Source of the DNA: Anisus vortex
Lineage: Eukaryota; Mollusca; Gastropoda; Planorbidae
Length of the DNA: 64,000 nucleotides
NCBI GenBank assembly: GCA_949126835.1
Contig: OX421500.1
Location: 26,106,731-26,170,730, forward strand
Direction of reading: 5' to 3'
The position numbers and the translations under genes are program-made. The notes beneath the pieces were generated by a model. The model did no database searches. It was not told the origin of the DNA and was given only the letters and a program-made list of their open reading frames with translations. The stretch's first letter is position 1; each line of letters begins with the position of its first letter. This document shows, one piece after another, positions 1-14,700 of this stretch.

Positions 1-2335
1 CAGGTAGATTATGTTAGTAGAAATATTTAGATCGAACAGGTAGATTATGTTAGTAGAAATATTTAGATCGAACAGGTAGATTATGTTAGTAGAAATATTT
101 AGATCGTACAGGTAGATTATGTTAGTAGAAATATTTAGATCGTACAGGTAGATTATGTTAGTAGAAATATTTAGATCGTACAGGTAGATTATGTTAGTAG
201 AAATATTTAGATCGAACAGGTAGATTATGTTAGTAGAAATATTTAGATCGTACAGGTAGATTATGTTAGTAGAAATATTTAGATCGAACAGGTAGATTAT
301 GTTAGTAGAAATATTTAGATCGTACAGGTAGATTATGTTAGTAGAAATATTTAGATCGTACAGGTAGATTATGTTAGTAGAAATATTTAGATCGTACAGG
401 TAGATTATGTTAGTAGAAATATTTAGATCGTACAGGTAGATTATGTTAGTAGAAATATTTAGATCGTACAGGTAGATTATGTTAGTAGAAATATTTAGAT
501 CATACAGATAGATTATGTTAGTAGAAATATTTAGATCGTACAGGTAGATTATGTTAGTAGAAATATTTAGATCGTACAGGTAGATTATGTTAATAGAAAT
601 ATTTAGTTTGAACAGGTAGATTATGTTAGTAGAAATATTTACATCGAACAGGTAGATTATGTTAATAGAAATATTTAGTTCGAACAGGTAGATTATGTTA
701 ATAGAAATATTTAGATCGAACAGGTAGATTATGTTAATAGAAATATTTAGATCGTACAGGTAGATTATGTTAGCAGAAAAGGTAGATTATGTTAATAGAA
801 ATATTTAGATCGAACAGGTAGATTATGTTAGTAGAAATATTTAGATCGAACAGGTAGATTATGTTAGTAGAAATATTTAGATCGAACAGGTAGATTATGT
901 TAATAGAAATATTTAGATCGAACAGGTAGATTATGTTAGTAGAAATATTTAGATCGAACAGGTAGATTATGTTAATAGAAATATTTAGGTCGAACAGGTA
1001 CATTATGTTAATCGAATATTTAAATCGTACAGGTAGATTATGTTAATAGAAAGATTTAGATCGAACAGGTAGATTATGTTAATAGAAAAGGTAGATTATG
1101 TTAATAGAAATATTTAGGTCGAACACGTAGATTATGTTAGTAGAAATATTTAGATCGAACAGGTAGATTATGTTAGTAGAAATATTTAGATCGAACAGGT
1201 AGATTATGTTAATAGAAATATTTAGATCGAACAGGTAGATTATGTTAGTAGAAATATTTAGATCGAACAGGTAGATTATGTTAATAGAAATATTTAGATC
1301 GAACAGGTACATTATGTTAATAGAAATATTTAAATCGTACAGGTAGATTATGTTAATAGAAATATTTATATCGAACAGGTAGATTATGTTAATAGAAATA
1401 TTTAGGTCGAACACGTAGATTATGTTAATAGAAAAAGTAGATTATGTTAATAGAAATATTTAGATCGAATAGGTAGATTATGTTATTAGAAATATTTGCA
1501 TCGTACAGGTAGATTATGTTAATAGAAAAGGTAGATTATGTTAATAGAAATATTTAGATCGTACAGGTAGATTATGTAAGTAGAACAGGTAGATTATGTT
1601 AATAGAAATATTTAGATCGAACAGGTAGATTATGTTAATAGAAATATTTAGATCGAACAGGTAGATTATGTTAATAGAAATATTTAGATCGTACACGTAG
1701 ATTATGTTAGTATAAAAGGTAGATTATGTTAATAGAAATATTTAGATCGAACAGGTAGATTATGTTAGTAGAAATATTTAGATCGAACAGGTAGATTATG
1801 TTAATAGAATTATTTAGATCGTACAGGTATATTATGTTAATAGAAATATTTAGATCGTACAGGTAGATTATGTTTATAGAATTATTTAGATCGTACAGGT
1901 ATATTATGTTAATAGAAATATTTAGATCGTACAGGTAGATTATGTTAATAGAAATATTTAGATCGTACAGGTAGATTATGTTAATAGAACAGGTTAATAG
2001 AAATATTTAGATCGTTCAGGTAGATTATGTTAATAGAAATATTTAGATCGTACAGGTAGAGTATGATAATAGAACAGGTAGATTATGTTAATAGAAATAT
2101 TAAGATCTTACAGGTAGATTATGTTAATAGAACAGGTAGATTATGTTAATAGAAATATTTAGATCGTACAGGTAGATTATGTTAATAGAACAGGTAGATT
2201 ATGTTAATAGAAATATTTAGATCGTACAGGTAGATTATGTTAATAGAAACATTTAGAATCGTACAGGCAGATTATGTTAATAGAACAGGTAGATTATGTT
2301 AATAGAAATATTTAGATCGAACAGGTAGATTATGT
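1..2335. repeat. 36-bp minisatellite, continuing off the left edge
   Basis: The unit CAGGTAGATTATGTTAGTAG plus 16 more bases repeats every 36 bp, about 62 times. Two variants (GTTAGTAG and GTTAATAG) occur in blocks, and from about 770 on many units are truncated to about 20 bp. Because 36 is a multiple of three, it reads open for long stretches (YLFDLNISTNII per unit on the minus strand); I regard this as non-coding. The array begins outside the window. Confidence 0.97.
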
Positions 2336-2692
2336 AAACAGAAATGTAATGACACAGCACTGTCAAAACAAACCAAAACAAGTAAAAGACAGAAGGGAAA
2401 AAACAAGATTTAAAACTCAAAAGTGTAAATGCAGCACACCAAGCTACTTCCATATGATGCGCGTTATCTTTACCCTATACCCAGTTTTTTTTTAAATATC
2501 TTTTGTATTCTATAAGGCATACAAGCTTTTCATTTCATCCTTAGCACACCTGGAAATATGTTTTGATTACTACTTGTTTAAATGAAGGCTGCAAAATGCA
2601 TGCGTTCCATGTGTCTCCCCCCCCCCCCCCACACACACTATTGGCTTCAGTTAAAGAAATTCAATCACCATTGAATCATTTATTCATTTCAG
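2336..2692. other. Intron sequence before exon 1
   Basis: Unique AT-rich sequence with a C(14)-ACACAC tract around 2616-2637 just upstream of the acceptor. No gene or further repeat is visible. Confidence 0.6.
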
Positions 2693-2769
2693 ATTCCTCC
2701 AAGAAGTTAAAAGATGTGTTAGGAGAATTCAAAGAGAATGGTGCTCTTCGTAAATATAATCCAGAGGAA
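2693..2769 (+). CDS. DGKB-like: DGK exon 1 (first visible): recoverin-homology region
   Basis: The exon runs from an AG acceptor at 2691-2692 to GTAAGT at 2770. It starts with two bases of a split codon and reads [20 protein letters not shown] then YNPEE. This matches the start of the recoverin-homology region of type I DGKs, where a Tyr precedes the S-x-KKLKDVL motif; the split codon ending in AT would allow that Tyr. It ends in phase 0. Upstream coding exons are not visible because the window opens in a minisatellite. Confidence 0.9.
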
Positions 2770-5700
2770 GTAAGTACTAGCAGCCAATGGTGACTTTTCA
2801 ATTAGGTTTGGTTGGAGAAGGAATAAATAACATCATAGTGGTTGCACTTACATTTTATCGGAATTCAAAAGTTAGTTAAATGTCATGGGTGAATATGATG
2901 TCATGGGTGAATGTGATGTCATGGGTGAATGTGATGTCATGGGTTACTATGATGTCATGGGTTACTGTGATGTCATGGGTTACTGTGATGTTGTGGGTGA
3001 ATGTGATGTCATGGGTGTATGTGATGTTATGGGCAAATGTGATGTCATGGGCGAATGTGATGTCATGGGTTACTGTGATGTCATGGGTTACTGTGATGTC
3101 ATGGGCGATTGTAATGTCATGGGCAATTGTGAGGTCATGGGTTACTGTGAGGTCATGGGTTACTGTGATGTCATGGGTTACTGTGATGTCATGGGCGATT
3201 GTGATGTCATGGGCAATTGTGATGTCATGGGTTACTGTGATGTCATGGGTTACTGTGATGTCATGGGTTACTGTGATGTCATGGGTTACTGTGATGTTAT
3301 GGGTTACTGTGATGTCATGGGTTACTGTGATGTCATGGGTTACTGTGATGTCATGGGCGATTGTGAAGTCATGGGCAATTGTGAGTTTATGGGTTACTGT
3401 GATGTCTTGGGTTACTGTGATGCCATGGGTTACTGTGATGTCATGGGTGACTGTGATGTCATGGGTTTCTGTGATGTCATGGGCGACTGTGATGTTATGC
3501 GCAACTGTGATGTTATGGGTTATTGTGATGTCATGGGTTACTGTGATGTCATGCGTTACTGTGATGTCATAGGTGACTGTGATGTCATGGGTGACTGTGA
3601 TGTTATGGGTTACTGTGATGTAATGGGTTACTGTGATGTAATGGGTTACTTTGATGTCATGGATAGCTGATATAATTGTTTTTTTAATTAACATTTGGAC
3701 TATCTGTATACATTTACCAGAGAAAAGGAAATTTTACATACATCTGTATAACTTGGTTTGTTAACTATTTGGGGAAAGTTCATGAATTTTAAACTGATTA
3801 AAAATCTAGAAGTGTTTAAGAGATTATAAGTGTTTCACAAATTGGCCATGTACACTATTACACCACTGTTGGTAGATTCATAGCCCAATTTTCTATATAT
3901 TCTGTTTCATACACTAGGGTTAATGTAAAACACATTTATATCTTTTTTTTTTCGTAAATAGCCCTATGTAGGCCTACATTCGTAATGTGTTTTAAGGTTA
4001 AATATCAACATATATAATTACCGTGAGTTTGTTTGTTTGTTTATATATATATATATATAGAGAGAGAGAAGATATATATATATATATATGTTTGTTCGCT
4101 ATAGGCTCCTAAGCCGTTTGACTAATCGGGACAAAAGTTAAATGTATAAATCGGAAACGTCATCCAAAAGAAAAATTTATTTTATGACTTATTATCATGA
4201 ATGAGTTAATTTTATAAATCAAAAAAAGTATATCCAGCTATACAAATAAATATAACCGTACATAGCAAATGGCCGTTTCCGTTCATTTACTATATTGAAC
4301 GCGAGTTTCACTATGTTGAACGCTAGGGTCTTTTCGGGTTTTCCCAATACTGCTGTTGTTTTTTTTAATGTGGCAAGACCTTTTTTAAAAGTTACGCACC
4401 GCAATTTTGCTTGGAGAGTTTGAATGGTGTAAGCTACTTTTAAAAAAATACTATCGTATGATCAAATTATTTCTTTTTTCATTATTGATGTTTGCATTAT
4501 CTTTTAAGTAAAAGTAACCAAATATTTTAATTATTTAATGGATTTACATCGCTATTGAGAATATCCTTTAATAGGCGACTGTATACACTCTATAAATTAA
4601 ATTATACGAATTATAAAAAAACCAAGTTAGGCCTATAAATGATTACTTTCAAATACCGGGTACCATAAGCTTGACAGCAACAATATAAAATAAAAACTAA
4701 ATACCGAAAGAAACATTCTCAATACTGTTTTATTGATACAATAAGCAAGAACAAAAATTAAATACCGAAAAAATCTTTCTCAATTTAGTATTTATTGCAT
4801 TGAAATATTATTTTCTATATTTGTTAAATATTATTTACCTTTTTTATTGTTTTGTATTTATGTTTTTTTTTCTTTTAGATAGTATAGTATTGTTAATTTA
4901 ATATTATTAATAACAAGTCAAGTCAACACAACTGTTCGCTACATTTTAATATCGAATTAAAAAGTATCTTAAAAAAACCAGGACGAGCCTTTCGGCTCTT
5001 GTGTCCAGGGCGTAATGCTTAGGATTGAGAAATCTCTGTCCGGGCTCCAGCCACCCAACGACACGCCGAAGGAGTGGCGTGCCGTGTGACGGGGAAGGTT
5101 TCCGCAGACCAGCGATTGTTCACAGCGGTTCCCCATAGGATCATTATCGTGGTGGCTCGCCAGTATACCTGCACTGTCACCCGGTAGCACAAATTCTATA
5201 CTCTAGGTACATACATTCAGGCACCGGGTGGTTCTCGAGACGGGATTTCAGCGTCCATTGCTTCCTCCCCCCCCCCCCCCCGAGACTAGTGGCCTCTCGG
5301 CAGTGTAATTGACCTCGGTCCTGCTGCGGGGGCTGTTTCCCATGCGTTGGCCCGCCAGTGTATTCGTAATGGGAATGTATCGGCGGTTTAAACACTACGC
5401 CAGTCCTTGAGGCCACAATTCTTATGCATATGCCAGGGTCAGGTCGACCAAAAACAAATAAAAATAACAAAAACTAATTACCGAAAGAAACATTCTCAAC
5501 ACTGTTTTATTAATACAATTTTTAAAAGTTAAGCACCGCAATTTGGCTTGGAGAGTTTTAATGGTTTACTTTAAACAAAATACTAGCGTATGACATAATG
5601 TCTATGAAATTATTCTCAACACCGTTTTATTAATACAATAAGCAAGAACAAAAATTAAATACTGAAAAAAATCGTTATCACTTTAGTTTTTATTGTATTG

Positions 5701-8700
5701 AAATATTAGTTTCTACGCTTTTTTTTATTATTTACCTTTTTATTGTTTGGTATTGTGTTGTTTTTTTTTTCTTTTAGATAGTATATTATTGTTAATTTAA
5801 TAGGCTATTTTTAATAACGAGTCAAGTCAACATAACTGTTCGCTACGTTTTAATACCAGACGCTTGACAGTTACAATTATTATGCATATGCCATGGTCAG
5901 AAACAATTAAAAAGAACAAAAATTAAATACCGAAAAGAAACGTTCATTGTATTTATTGTAATAGTCTCTTTTCTTTCTCTTTTAACAAAACATATTGTAG
6001 TCGTTCGTTTCTCCGTCATTTTGACGGGCATAACCACTAGTATATATATAAAATGAAATTCCTTTGACAAGAATTAACTTCTAATTCAATTTAAAGCTGT
6101 AAAGGCTAAGTTAAGTATCCTATTGCTAAGATTTGATCTAATGTCAGAATTTTGTTTTTCTCCTTCCAGCCCATTGACTATCCTGGTTTCAAGCTATTTA
6201 TGGAAACCTACCTGGAGGCGGAGATCCCAGAAGACCTGTGCAAGCACCTGTTCTTGTCCTTCATGAAAAAGGCAGCGGCGGCTGTTTCATCATCGGGTAA
6301 GGATTTTCATGTGAAGGACATGGCCCTGGTAGCCTCTCAGACAATCTGTGCCCCATTGTCCACAGAGCTGCACATTGACAGCAAGACAGCAGCGTCTGGG
6401 GACAGCCGGCACCACAGCTTGCTGGCAGAGAAGCTACATGGTCTGACGGAGAAGCTGCATGGCCTCGGGCACGTCCGTTCCGACAGCAATTCTGGAGACT
6501 CTGGGAAGAGGAGCCGGGCAGGTAGTTGCTACCTGGATCTGTTGTTGGTTTTCTCTATCTATTTATTATTTGAACAAAGTATTTGCTCTGTTGGACTGTT
6601 CCAATTTTATTTTCTCAACTTTTTAGTTGACATCCTTGCTGTTATATTGCTTCAACTTTTTTTGTTTTTGTTTTTTTGTTTGTTTATTTGAATGTAAATT
6701 TTAAAGTATGTTTTTTGATGAGTTTTAAGAATGAAGCACTTTTTCCTCAACTCCAAACAAAAGCCTCTATATTGTTCAAACAAAAGGTGATCAGCTCAAT
6801 TATAAAAAGTAAAAAGAAACTTTCCTGTAATATTTTTTTTATGCATGGTCCATTGATTTATCTTAGTTGTGAGCTAAATCTTAGCTGTGAGCACTTGGCA
6901 TTTTCTTTCATTTACTCTACTTGATTTTCTTGGTTGCTTTGAATTGGTTTACATTTTTACTATAACTCAATTGAAAAAAAAAGGGTTCTTACTATGACTT
7001 CAGCTCATTTATTTGGTCACTTTATTTACATCATTCAGTTTGATCCTAGTACTTAATTGTTTCCTCCTGCCAACTAACAAACAAAACGGGAAAAGAAAAA
7101 CAACATCAACATATCCTCTGTGTGTGTTTGAATTCTAGAGTGGAAAATATCGACTTGGTAAAATAAGCTGACAGCTTGCAGATGTTTAGAGGCAACCTAC
7201 ACACACTTCAATTGAGAGTTGAGATTTCATCTGCCTTAAATCAAATGTAATTCATAAACATCCAAGTAATGGAAAGAAAGTTTAAGTTAAGAATCAGGCA
7301 TTCTAGAGGATGTGTAGCTGTTAGACAGATGGTCTGTTTGAATAGAATCAGGCATTCTAGAGGATGTGTAGCTGTTAGACAGATGGTCTGTTTGAATAGA
7401 ATCAGGCATTCTAGAATATGTGTAGCTGTTAGACAGATGGTCTGGGCATTCTATAGGATGTGTAGCTGTTAGACAGATGGTCTGTTTTAATAGAATTGTT
7501 GCAGACAGTAGTTTGAGTGTTTACTTCAAAATTAACAAAAGAATAACAAATCTTATAGTTAAAAATAGTTGTGACACTTTAATACTTTCCTTTGTTTTAA
7601 TAATTTTCTGAAGAATTTTGTCTCATGTTTCAATTGCATTTTTATAAGGGTGCCAAGGATGTAACCTTGCTAGTTTTCCCCTAGCAGTACTGGCAACCCA
7701 TTCAATGTCTGAAAGCCACTAGGAGAGAAAAATAATTTATATGAACTGGTCATTAAATTTGGAAAAAAAAGTGTTTTTATCTTTGCCTTTTGGATTATTT
7801 TAATGACTATAGGCCTATCTGTTGAATTTTAAAGTTATATTGAAATGCCTTATATACATTTTGGCATCTTTCAGTTTGGAATATATGCTCTATTCAGAAT
7901 CCCATTTATATGATTCATCTAGATCTTCAGTAATATATTAGTGTCTTGTGTTGGTTTTATTCTCTGTAATCAGCTGTTTTTGGATTGGTTGTTATTTAAT
8001 TATAGTTAACTGTGTGATTGAATTCATTTCCTTGTTTTATAGTGTTCATAGTGAATCATAGGCTGTTTATTAGATTTAGAACTAACTGCGCACTTAACAG
8101 AAATATTACCTTTATCAATGGAAAACAGGATATTTTCTGACCAGAATCATTCATTGATACAAAATAAATTGAAGGTTCCATTTGACTACACATAACTTAT
8201 ATGTTGCCAATCCACTGTTTGGCTCATAAATAATGTGCTACAAAGTTGCCTTCTATACAGAACATTAGTGTTCACTTATCTGGGGTTTGAGTCTAGTCTT
8301 AGAAGTTTACATTGAATACATGAACCCAACACTAATATAGCTATCCCATAATATAGTTAACATTGAATACATGAACCCAACACTAATATAGCTATCCCAT
8401 AATATAGTTAACATTGAATACATGAACCCAATACTAATATAGCTATCCCATAATATAGTTAACATTGAATACATGAACCCAACACTAATATAGCTATCCC
8501 ATAATATAGATAACATTGAATACATGAACCCAACACTAATATAGCTATCCCATAATATAGTTAACATTGAATACATGAACCCAACACTAATATAGCTATC
8601 CCATAATATAGTTAACATTGAATACATGAACCCAACACTAATATAGCTATCCCATAATATAGTTAACATTGAATACATGAACCCAACACTAATATAGCTA

Positions 8701-11700
8701 TCCCATAATATAGTTAACATTGAATACATGAACCCAACACTAATATAGCTATCCCATAATATAGTTAACATTGAATACATGAACCCAACACTAATATAGC
8801 TATCCCATAATATAGTTAACATTGAATACATGAACCCAACACTAATATAGCAATCCCATAATATAGTTAACATTGAATACATGAACCCAACACTAATATA
8901 GCTATCCCATAACATAGTTAACATTGAATACATGAACCCAACACTAATATAGCTATCCCATAATATAGTTAACATTGAATACATGAACCCAACACTAATA
9001 TAGCTATCCCATAATATAGTTAACATGGAATACATGACCCCAACACTAATATAGCATTCCCATAATATAGTTAACATTGAATACATGAACCCAACACTAA
9101 TATAGCTATCCCATAATATAGTTAACATTGAATACATGAACCCAACACTAATATAGCTATCCCATAATATAGTTAACATTGAATACATGACCCCAACACT
9201 AATATAGCTATCCCATAATATAGTTAACATTGAATACATGAACCCAACACTAATATAGCTATCCCATAATATAGTTAACATTGAATACATGACCCCAACA
9301 CTAATATAGCAATCCCATAATATAGTTAACATTGAATACATGAACCCAACACTAATATAGCTATCCCATAATATAGTTAACATTGAATACATGAACCCAA
9401 CACTAATATAGCTATCCCATAATATAGTTTACATTGAATACATGAACCCAACACTAATATAGCTATCCCATAATATAGTTAACATTGAATACATGAACCC
9501 AACACTAATATAGCTATCCCATAATATAGTTAACATTGAATACATGAACCCAACACCAATATAGCTATCCGATCCCATAATATAGTTAACATTGAATACA
9601 TGAACCCAACACTAATATAGCTATCCCATAATATAGTTAACATTGAATACATGAACCCAACACTAATATAGCTATCCGATCCCATAATATAGTTAACATT
9701 GAATACATGAACCCAACACTAATATAGCTATCCCATAATATAGTTAACATTGAATACATGAACCCAACACTAATATAGCTATCCGATCCCATAATATAGT
9801 TAACATTGAATACATGAACCCAACACTAATATAGCTATCCCATAATATAGTTAACATTGAATACTTGAACCCAACACTAATAAAGCTATCCCATAATATA
9901 GTTAACATTGAATACATGAACCCAACACTAATATAGCTATCCCATAATATAGTTAACATTGAATACATGAACCCAACACTAATATAGCTATCCCATAACA
10001 TAGTTAACATTGAATACATGAACCCAACACTAATATAGCAATCCCATAATATAGTTAACATTGAATACATGACCCCAACACTAATATAGCTATCCCATAA
10101 TATAGTTAACATTGAATACATGAACCCAACACTAATATAGCTATCCCATAACATAGTTAACATTGAATACATGAACCCAACACCAATATAGCTATCCCAT
10201 AATATAGTCCTATAATATGTGTGGTCTCTAGTTGCATCATATATTGTCATGGATTGAAGGTTGTGTGGAAATAAAGTTTGGTTTCTTCATGAGATGTAGA
10301 CATTTCTCACTGACAGCTTCATCTTAATTCTTTTCTCTTTTGGCATGTAGTCAACTTTAAGCTGAATCTCTACAGGCTGTTTAAAACTTACAAAGCAGGT
10401 AACATCTGGTCACCTGCCATACGTTCATTAGAGAACACATTCTTTAAACACAGATGTTACAATACCAAAAAACTCAACTCATGGCTGATTAGCAATGAAA
10501 TTTATTTAGCCAACTACTGTATTCCTTCCTATGGTCAATGGTCATTAGATGAAATTAGGTTTTCTAATACAGTGTTCTACCTTAACCAACTACTGTATTC
10601 CTTCCTTTGGTCAATGGTCATTAGATGAAATTAGGTTTTCTTATACAGTGTTCTACCTTAACTCATTAAACCCGATGCCAGCGTCCGAGCCAACTGTCCA
10701 TTTTGCCGATGGCTGCTACCAGCGACCGATAAAAAATTCCTTATTTATTTTGTTTTTTCTCCTAATAGATGTTGTTAACTGCTCAAATGGCTTATGGGAT
10801 CGCTTAATCAGCCATTCTAAAAGTTTTTTTTATTCTAGACATGAAAGCAAATAGTGGGTTAGAAATTTTATAATTTTTTTTTTTCAAACTATATGCCATG
10901 CGGTTGTATTTGTTTACAGGGCGGCCTATGGTGGGCTTTGCTTCTGTTGACTTCAAATTAGGATCAATCTATTTTTCTAAAAAGTTTTTTTGATAATAAT
11001 GATTGGATGGACAGTGCATTTCAGTTTTAACTTCAAATAAATCAGATAGTGATTTAAAGTCTAATAATACTAGAAGTAGAAGCAAAATGTATGAGGAGTG
11101 GGCGTCGCCCTATTGGGGTTCTAGTAATCCTAAATGACCTAGCATTACTTAAACTGCATTTGTAGCCCTTATACAAGCTCAAAATGTTTTCTGTAAAATG
11201 TGTTTTATTCTTGAGTGGATATTCTATAACATCGTGCAAAATTGGTGTTAAAATTGGATAACTGTATTTTTCAAAACCTCTCTTAAGTTATTTTTTTCAT
11301 GAATTTTTTTTTTATCTTCATATACACCCTGTGCTAGAATGTAAATAACTTTTAGTAATTAATAAATTATCAAATTGTTTTTATTTCTTCATTTAGTTTA
11401 TTGTATTGCCAACATTTTTGTATAAGATTTGTCTATTTTTAGAATTATAATAAGCTAGCTATATCGATTTTTAACACACATATATGTGAAAAAAAATTGG
11501 AAAGTTCAATAATTCTGGCAAAACAAGGAAAATAACCCCGGTCTTATTGAGTTAGCCAACTACTGTATTCCTTACTATGGTCAAAAGATGGAATTAGGTT
11601 TTCTTATACAGTGTTCTACACAAAATGAGCCATTAGAATTAAACTTTTAACTCCTAAAAAAGCCATAGGAGTTGTTTAAGAATAGAATTCTGAAGAATTC

Positions 11701-14700
11701 AATAAAAAAAGCTGATGAGAAGTTTTGGATAACATTTTACCATGAATATTTGATACACTTCATCTTAAGTCTTTTGCTGCTGCGTTACTCACTGTTCATT
11801 CATCTGCCTTGTTCAAAAAACAGGCACTGTGTTTCAATATCATCCTTGTTGGTTTCTTTGCAATGTTCATAAAACTTTTTGAAACGCTGTCTAAAATTAG
11901 ACTTAAACAGAAGACAAGAGTGGTTTCTCTTAGTTGGTAAGGAAAAATTTGATTCCTCTTTTTATTTGTGAAGTATTCAATTGGTTGTCTCTGTTCATCA
12001 ATAAAGTTGCTATAGCTATTGCAAGCCTCAAGAAAATTGATTATAATGGTCCACCTAAAGGTTAAGTTTTGTTTCTGTAAGTAATAAACCAGGGGTCATA
12101 CATGTTGTGAAATTTTGAGAAGACTAACTTACTGTAGTTTTTCAAGTTGTTGAAAACTGACAATGGTTTGGAACAGTTTGTGAATTTCACATTTTAAAAA
12201 AAAATCTTTTTAAATAAAGAAATAATAATGATTAGCTTTCAGTTTTAAAAGTTAGGGAGTCCTTAATTCCTATTTTTTAAAAATGTATCATGAAATTATT
12301 ATAGCATTGAAACTATTGAAGTATTGAAAAACATCCACAAATAAAATGTTCTTATTATGAACAACTATTTAAACTACCATTACGCATCAAGAAATGTCAC
12401 ACATACAGGTACATATAATGGTTTGAGAATTTTTCCTAAAACTTTGGGATTTCATAATGATTTAGATTTAAGAACTCTGTAAATTAAATCAATATTTTAA
12501 AAATTCCATCCACTTATTTATCATTTGATTCCAAATGTAGCCTTATGACTACACCCAAAATGTAGCCTTATGACTACACCCAAAATGTAGCCTTATGACT
12601 ACACCCAAAATGTAGCCTTATGACTACACCCAAAATGTAGCCTTATGACTACACCCAAAATGTAGCCTTATGACTACACCCAAAATGTAGCCTTATGACT
12701 ACACCCAAAATGTAGCCTTATGACTACACCCAAAATGAAGCCTTATGACTACACCCAAAATGTAGCCTTATGACTACACCCAAAATGTAGCCTTATGACT
12801 ACACCCAAAATGTAGCCTTATGAATACACCCAAAAAATTGTTTTTGATATTTTTTGTGTGATAATAAACCCAACCATCTGGTCTTTCTTGCCCTTTGAAA
12901 AAGTAACACCAAAGAGTTAATAATTGTATTGCTGCCATGTTTTTACAAGAAAAACAACACTCTCTGCATGTTGATATTTCAAGGTCAATTTCTTATTTTA
13001 TAACAAATTGATTGTGGAATTCTAGGAATGCTTTAGTTTCTTAAATCATATAGCATTATTTTATTTTTAAGACATAAGGAGACTTATTTGTTGCCTGCTG
13101 GTAGTACCAGTACATGGTTGAACTGTAACTAATAAGTTGAACGAGTTGCCACTTGACATTATTTGAATCATAGTGTATAATAAACAACAGTTTTCTTAAT
13201 GAAAGTGAATTGTTTGGTATCCCTGTATATTACATATTTGTCTTTATTCATCCTCATAAATCCTTTGTGCTTAAAACTACAGATAATGCATTACAATTTG
13301 ACTTATAGTCAGATGTGCATAATCAGTAGCATATATACTGGTACATGTGTCCCATTCAATGTTGTTATATCCCATAATTTTGTTATGCAAAACCTTTTTT
13401 TAGCCTAGCATTTATTAATTATTAATGTAACTATTATTGTTTTTATTATGTACTCTTGTGTTATTTATTAAGACAGAGATGTACAATGCAGAAATTATTA
13501 GATCATATTGTTAGTCTTTCTGACTACATGTGACCTTCCACAACAAAATGAGTCGCAAGTCACATCGGGCTATCTATTTCAAGATAAAGTGACATGTGAC
13601 TTAATACTCATTTTGTGGTGGAGGGACAAATATGTGAGTTGATTCTTTCTTTCTATATTCTGTGTGATTCTGTTTCTTTCTGACTATAAGTTAGTTGATT
13701 CTTTCTTTCTATATGCTGTGGGATTCTGTTTCTTTCTGACTATAAGTTAGTTGATTCTTTCTTTCTATATGCTGTGTGATTCTGTTTCTTTCTGACTATA
13801 AATTAGTTGATTCTTTCTTTCTATATGCTGTGTGATTCTGTTTCTTTCTGACTATAAGTTAGTTGATTCTTTCTTTCCATATGCTGTGTGATTCTGTTTC
13901 TTTCTGATTATAAGTTAGTTGATTCTTTCTTTCTATATGCTGTGTGATTCTGTTTCTTTCTGACTAAAAGTTAGTTGATTCTTTCTTTCTATATGCTGTG
14001 TGATTCTGTTTCTTTCTGACTATAAGTTAGTTGATTCTTTCTTTCTATATGCTGTGTGATTCTGTTTCTTTCTGACTAAAAGTTAGTTGATTCTTTCTTT
14101 CTATATGCTGTGTGATTCTGTTTCTTTCTGATTATAAGTTAGTTGATTCTTTCTTTCTATATGCTGTGTGATTCTGTTTCTTTCTGATTAAAAGTTAGTT
14201 GATTCTTTCTTTCTATATGCTGTGTGATTCTGTTTCTTTCTGATTATAAGTTAGTTGATTCTTTCTTTCTATATGCTGTGTGATTCTGTTTCTTTCTGAC
14301 TAAAAGTTAGTTGATTCTTTCTTTCTATATGCTGTGTGATTCTGTTTCTTTCTGACTAAAAGTTAGTTGATTCTTTCTTTCTATATGCTGTGTGATTCTG
14401 TTTCTTTCTGACTAAAAGTTAGTTGATTCTTTCTTTCTATATGCTGTGTGATTCTGTTTCTTTCTGACTTTATGGTAGTTAGTTTTCTTTCTTTCTGACT
14501 ATATGTTTGTTGAATCTATTTTTTCTAATAGTTGATTCTTTTTATTTCATTCTGATTATATTTAAGTTTATTATATTTATTTCTTGCTGACTATATGTTT
14601 AAAGTGGGATACAGACTTGGTTTTTATACAAATACAAATGTGAATTTCTGTAACTTATGTCTAATGTGTCATAGATTTCTCAAATATAGGTGTGTACTGT

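Noticed and set aside
1..2335. CRISPR-like array
   Set aside because: Direct repeats are contiguous with no unique spacers, and the gene around is an intron-containing animal gene.
8307..10250. Long minus-strand open frames of [17 protein letters not shown] units
   Set aside because: The 51-bp array reads open because 51 is a multiple of three. It looks like a membrane repeat protein but lies inside a DGK intron with no start context or flanking domain.
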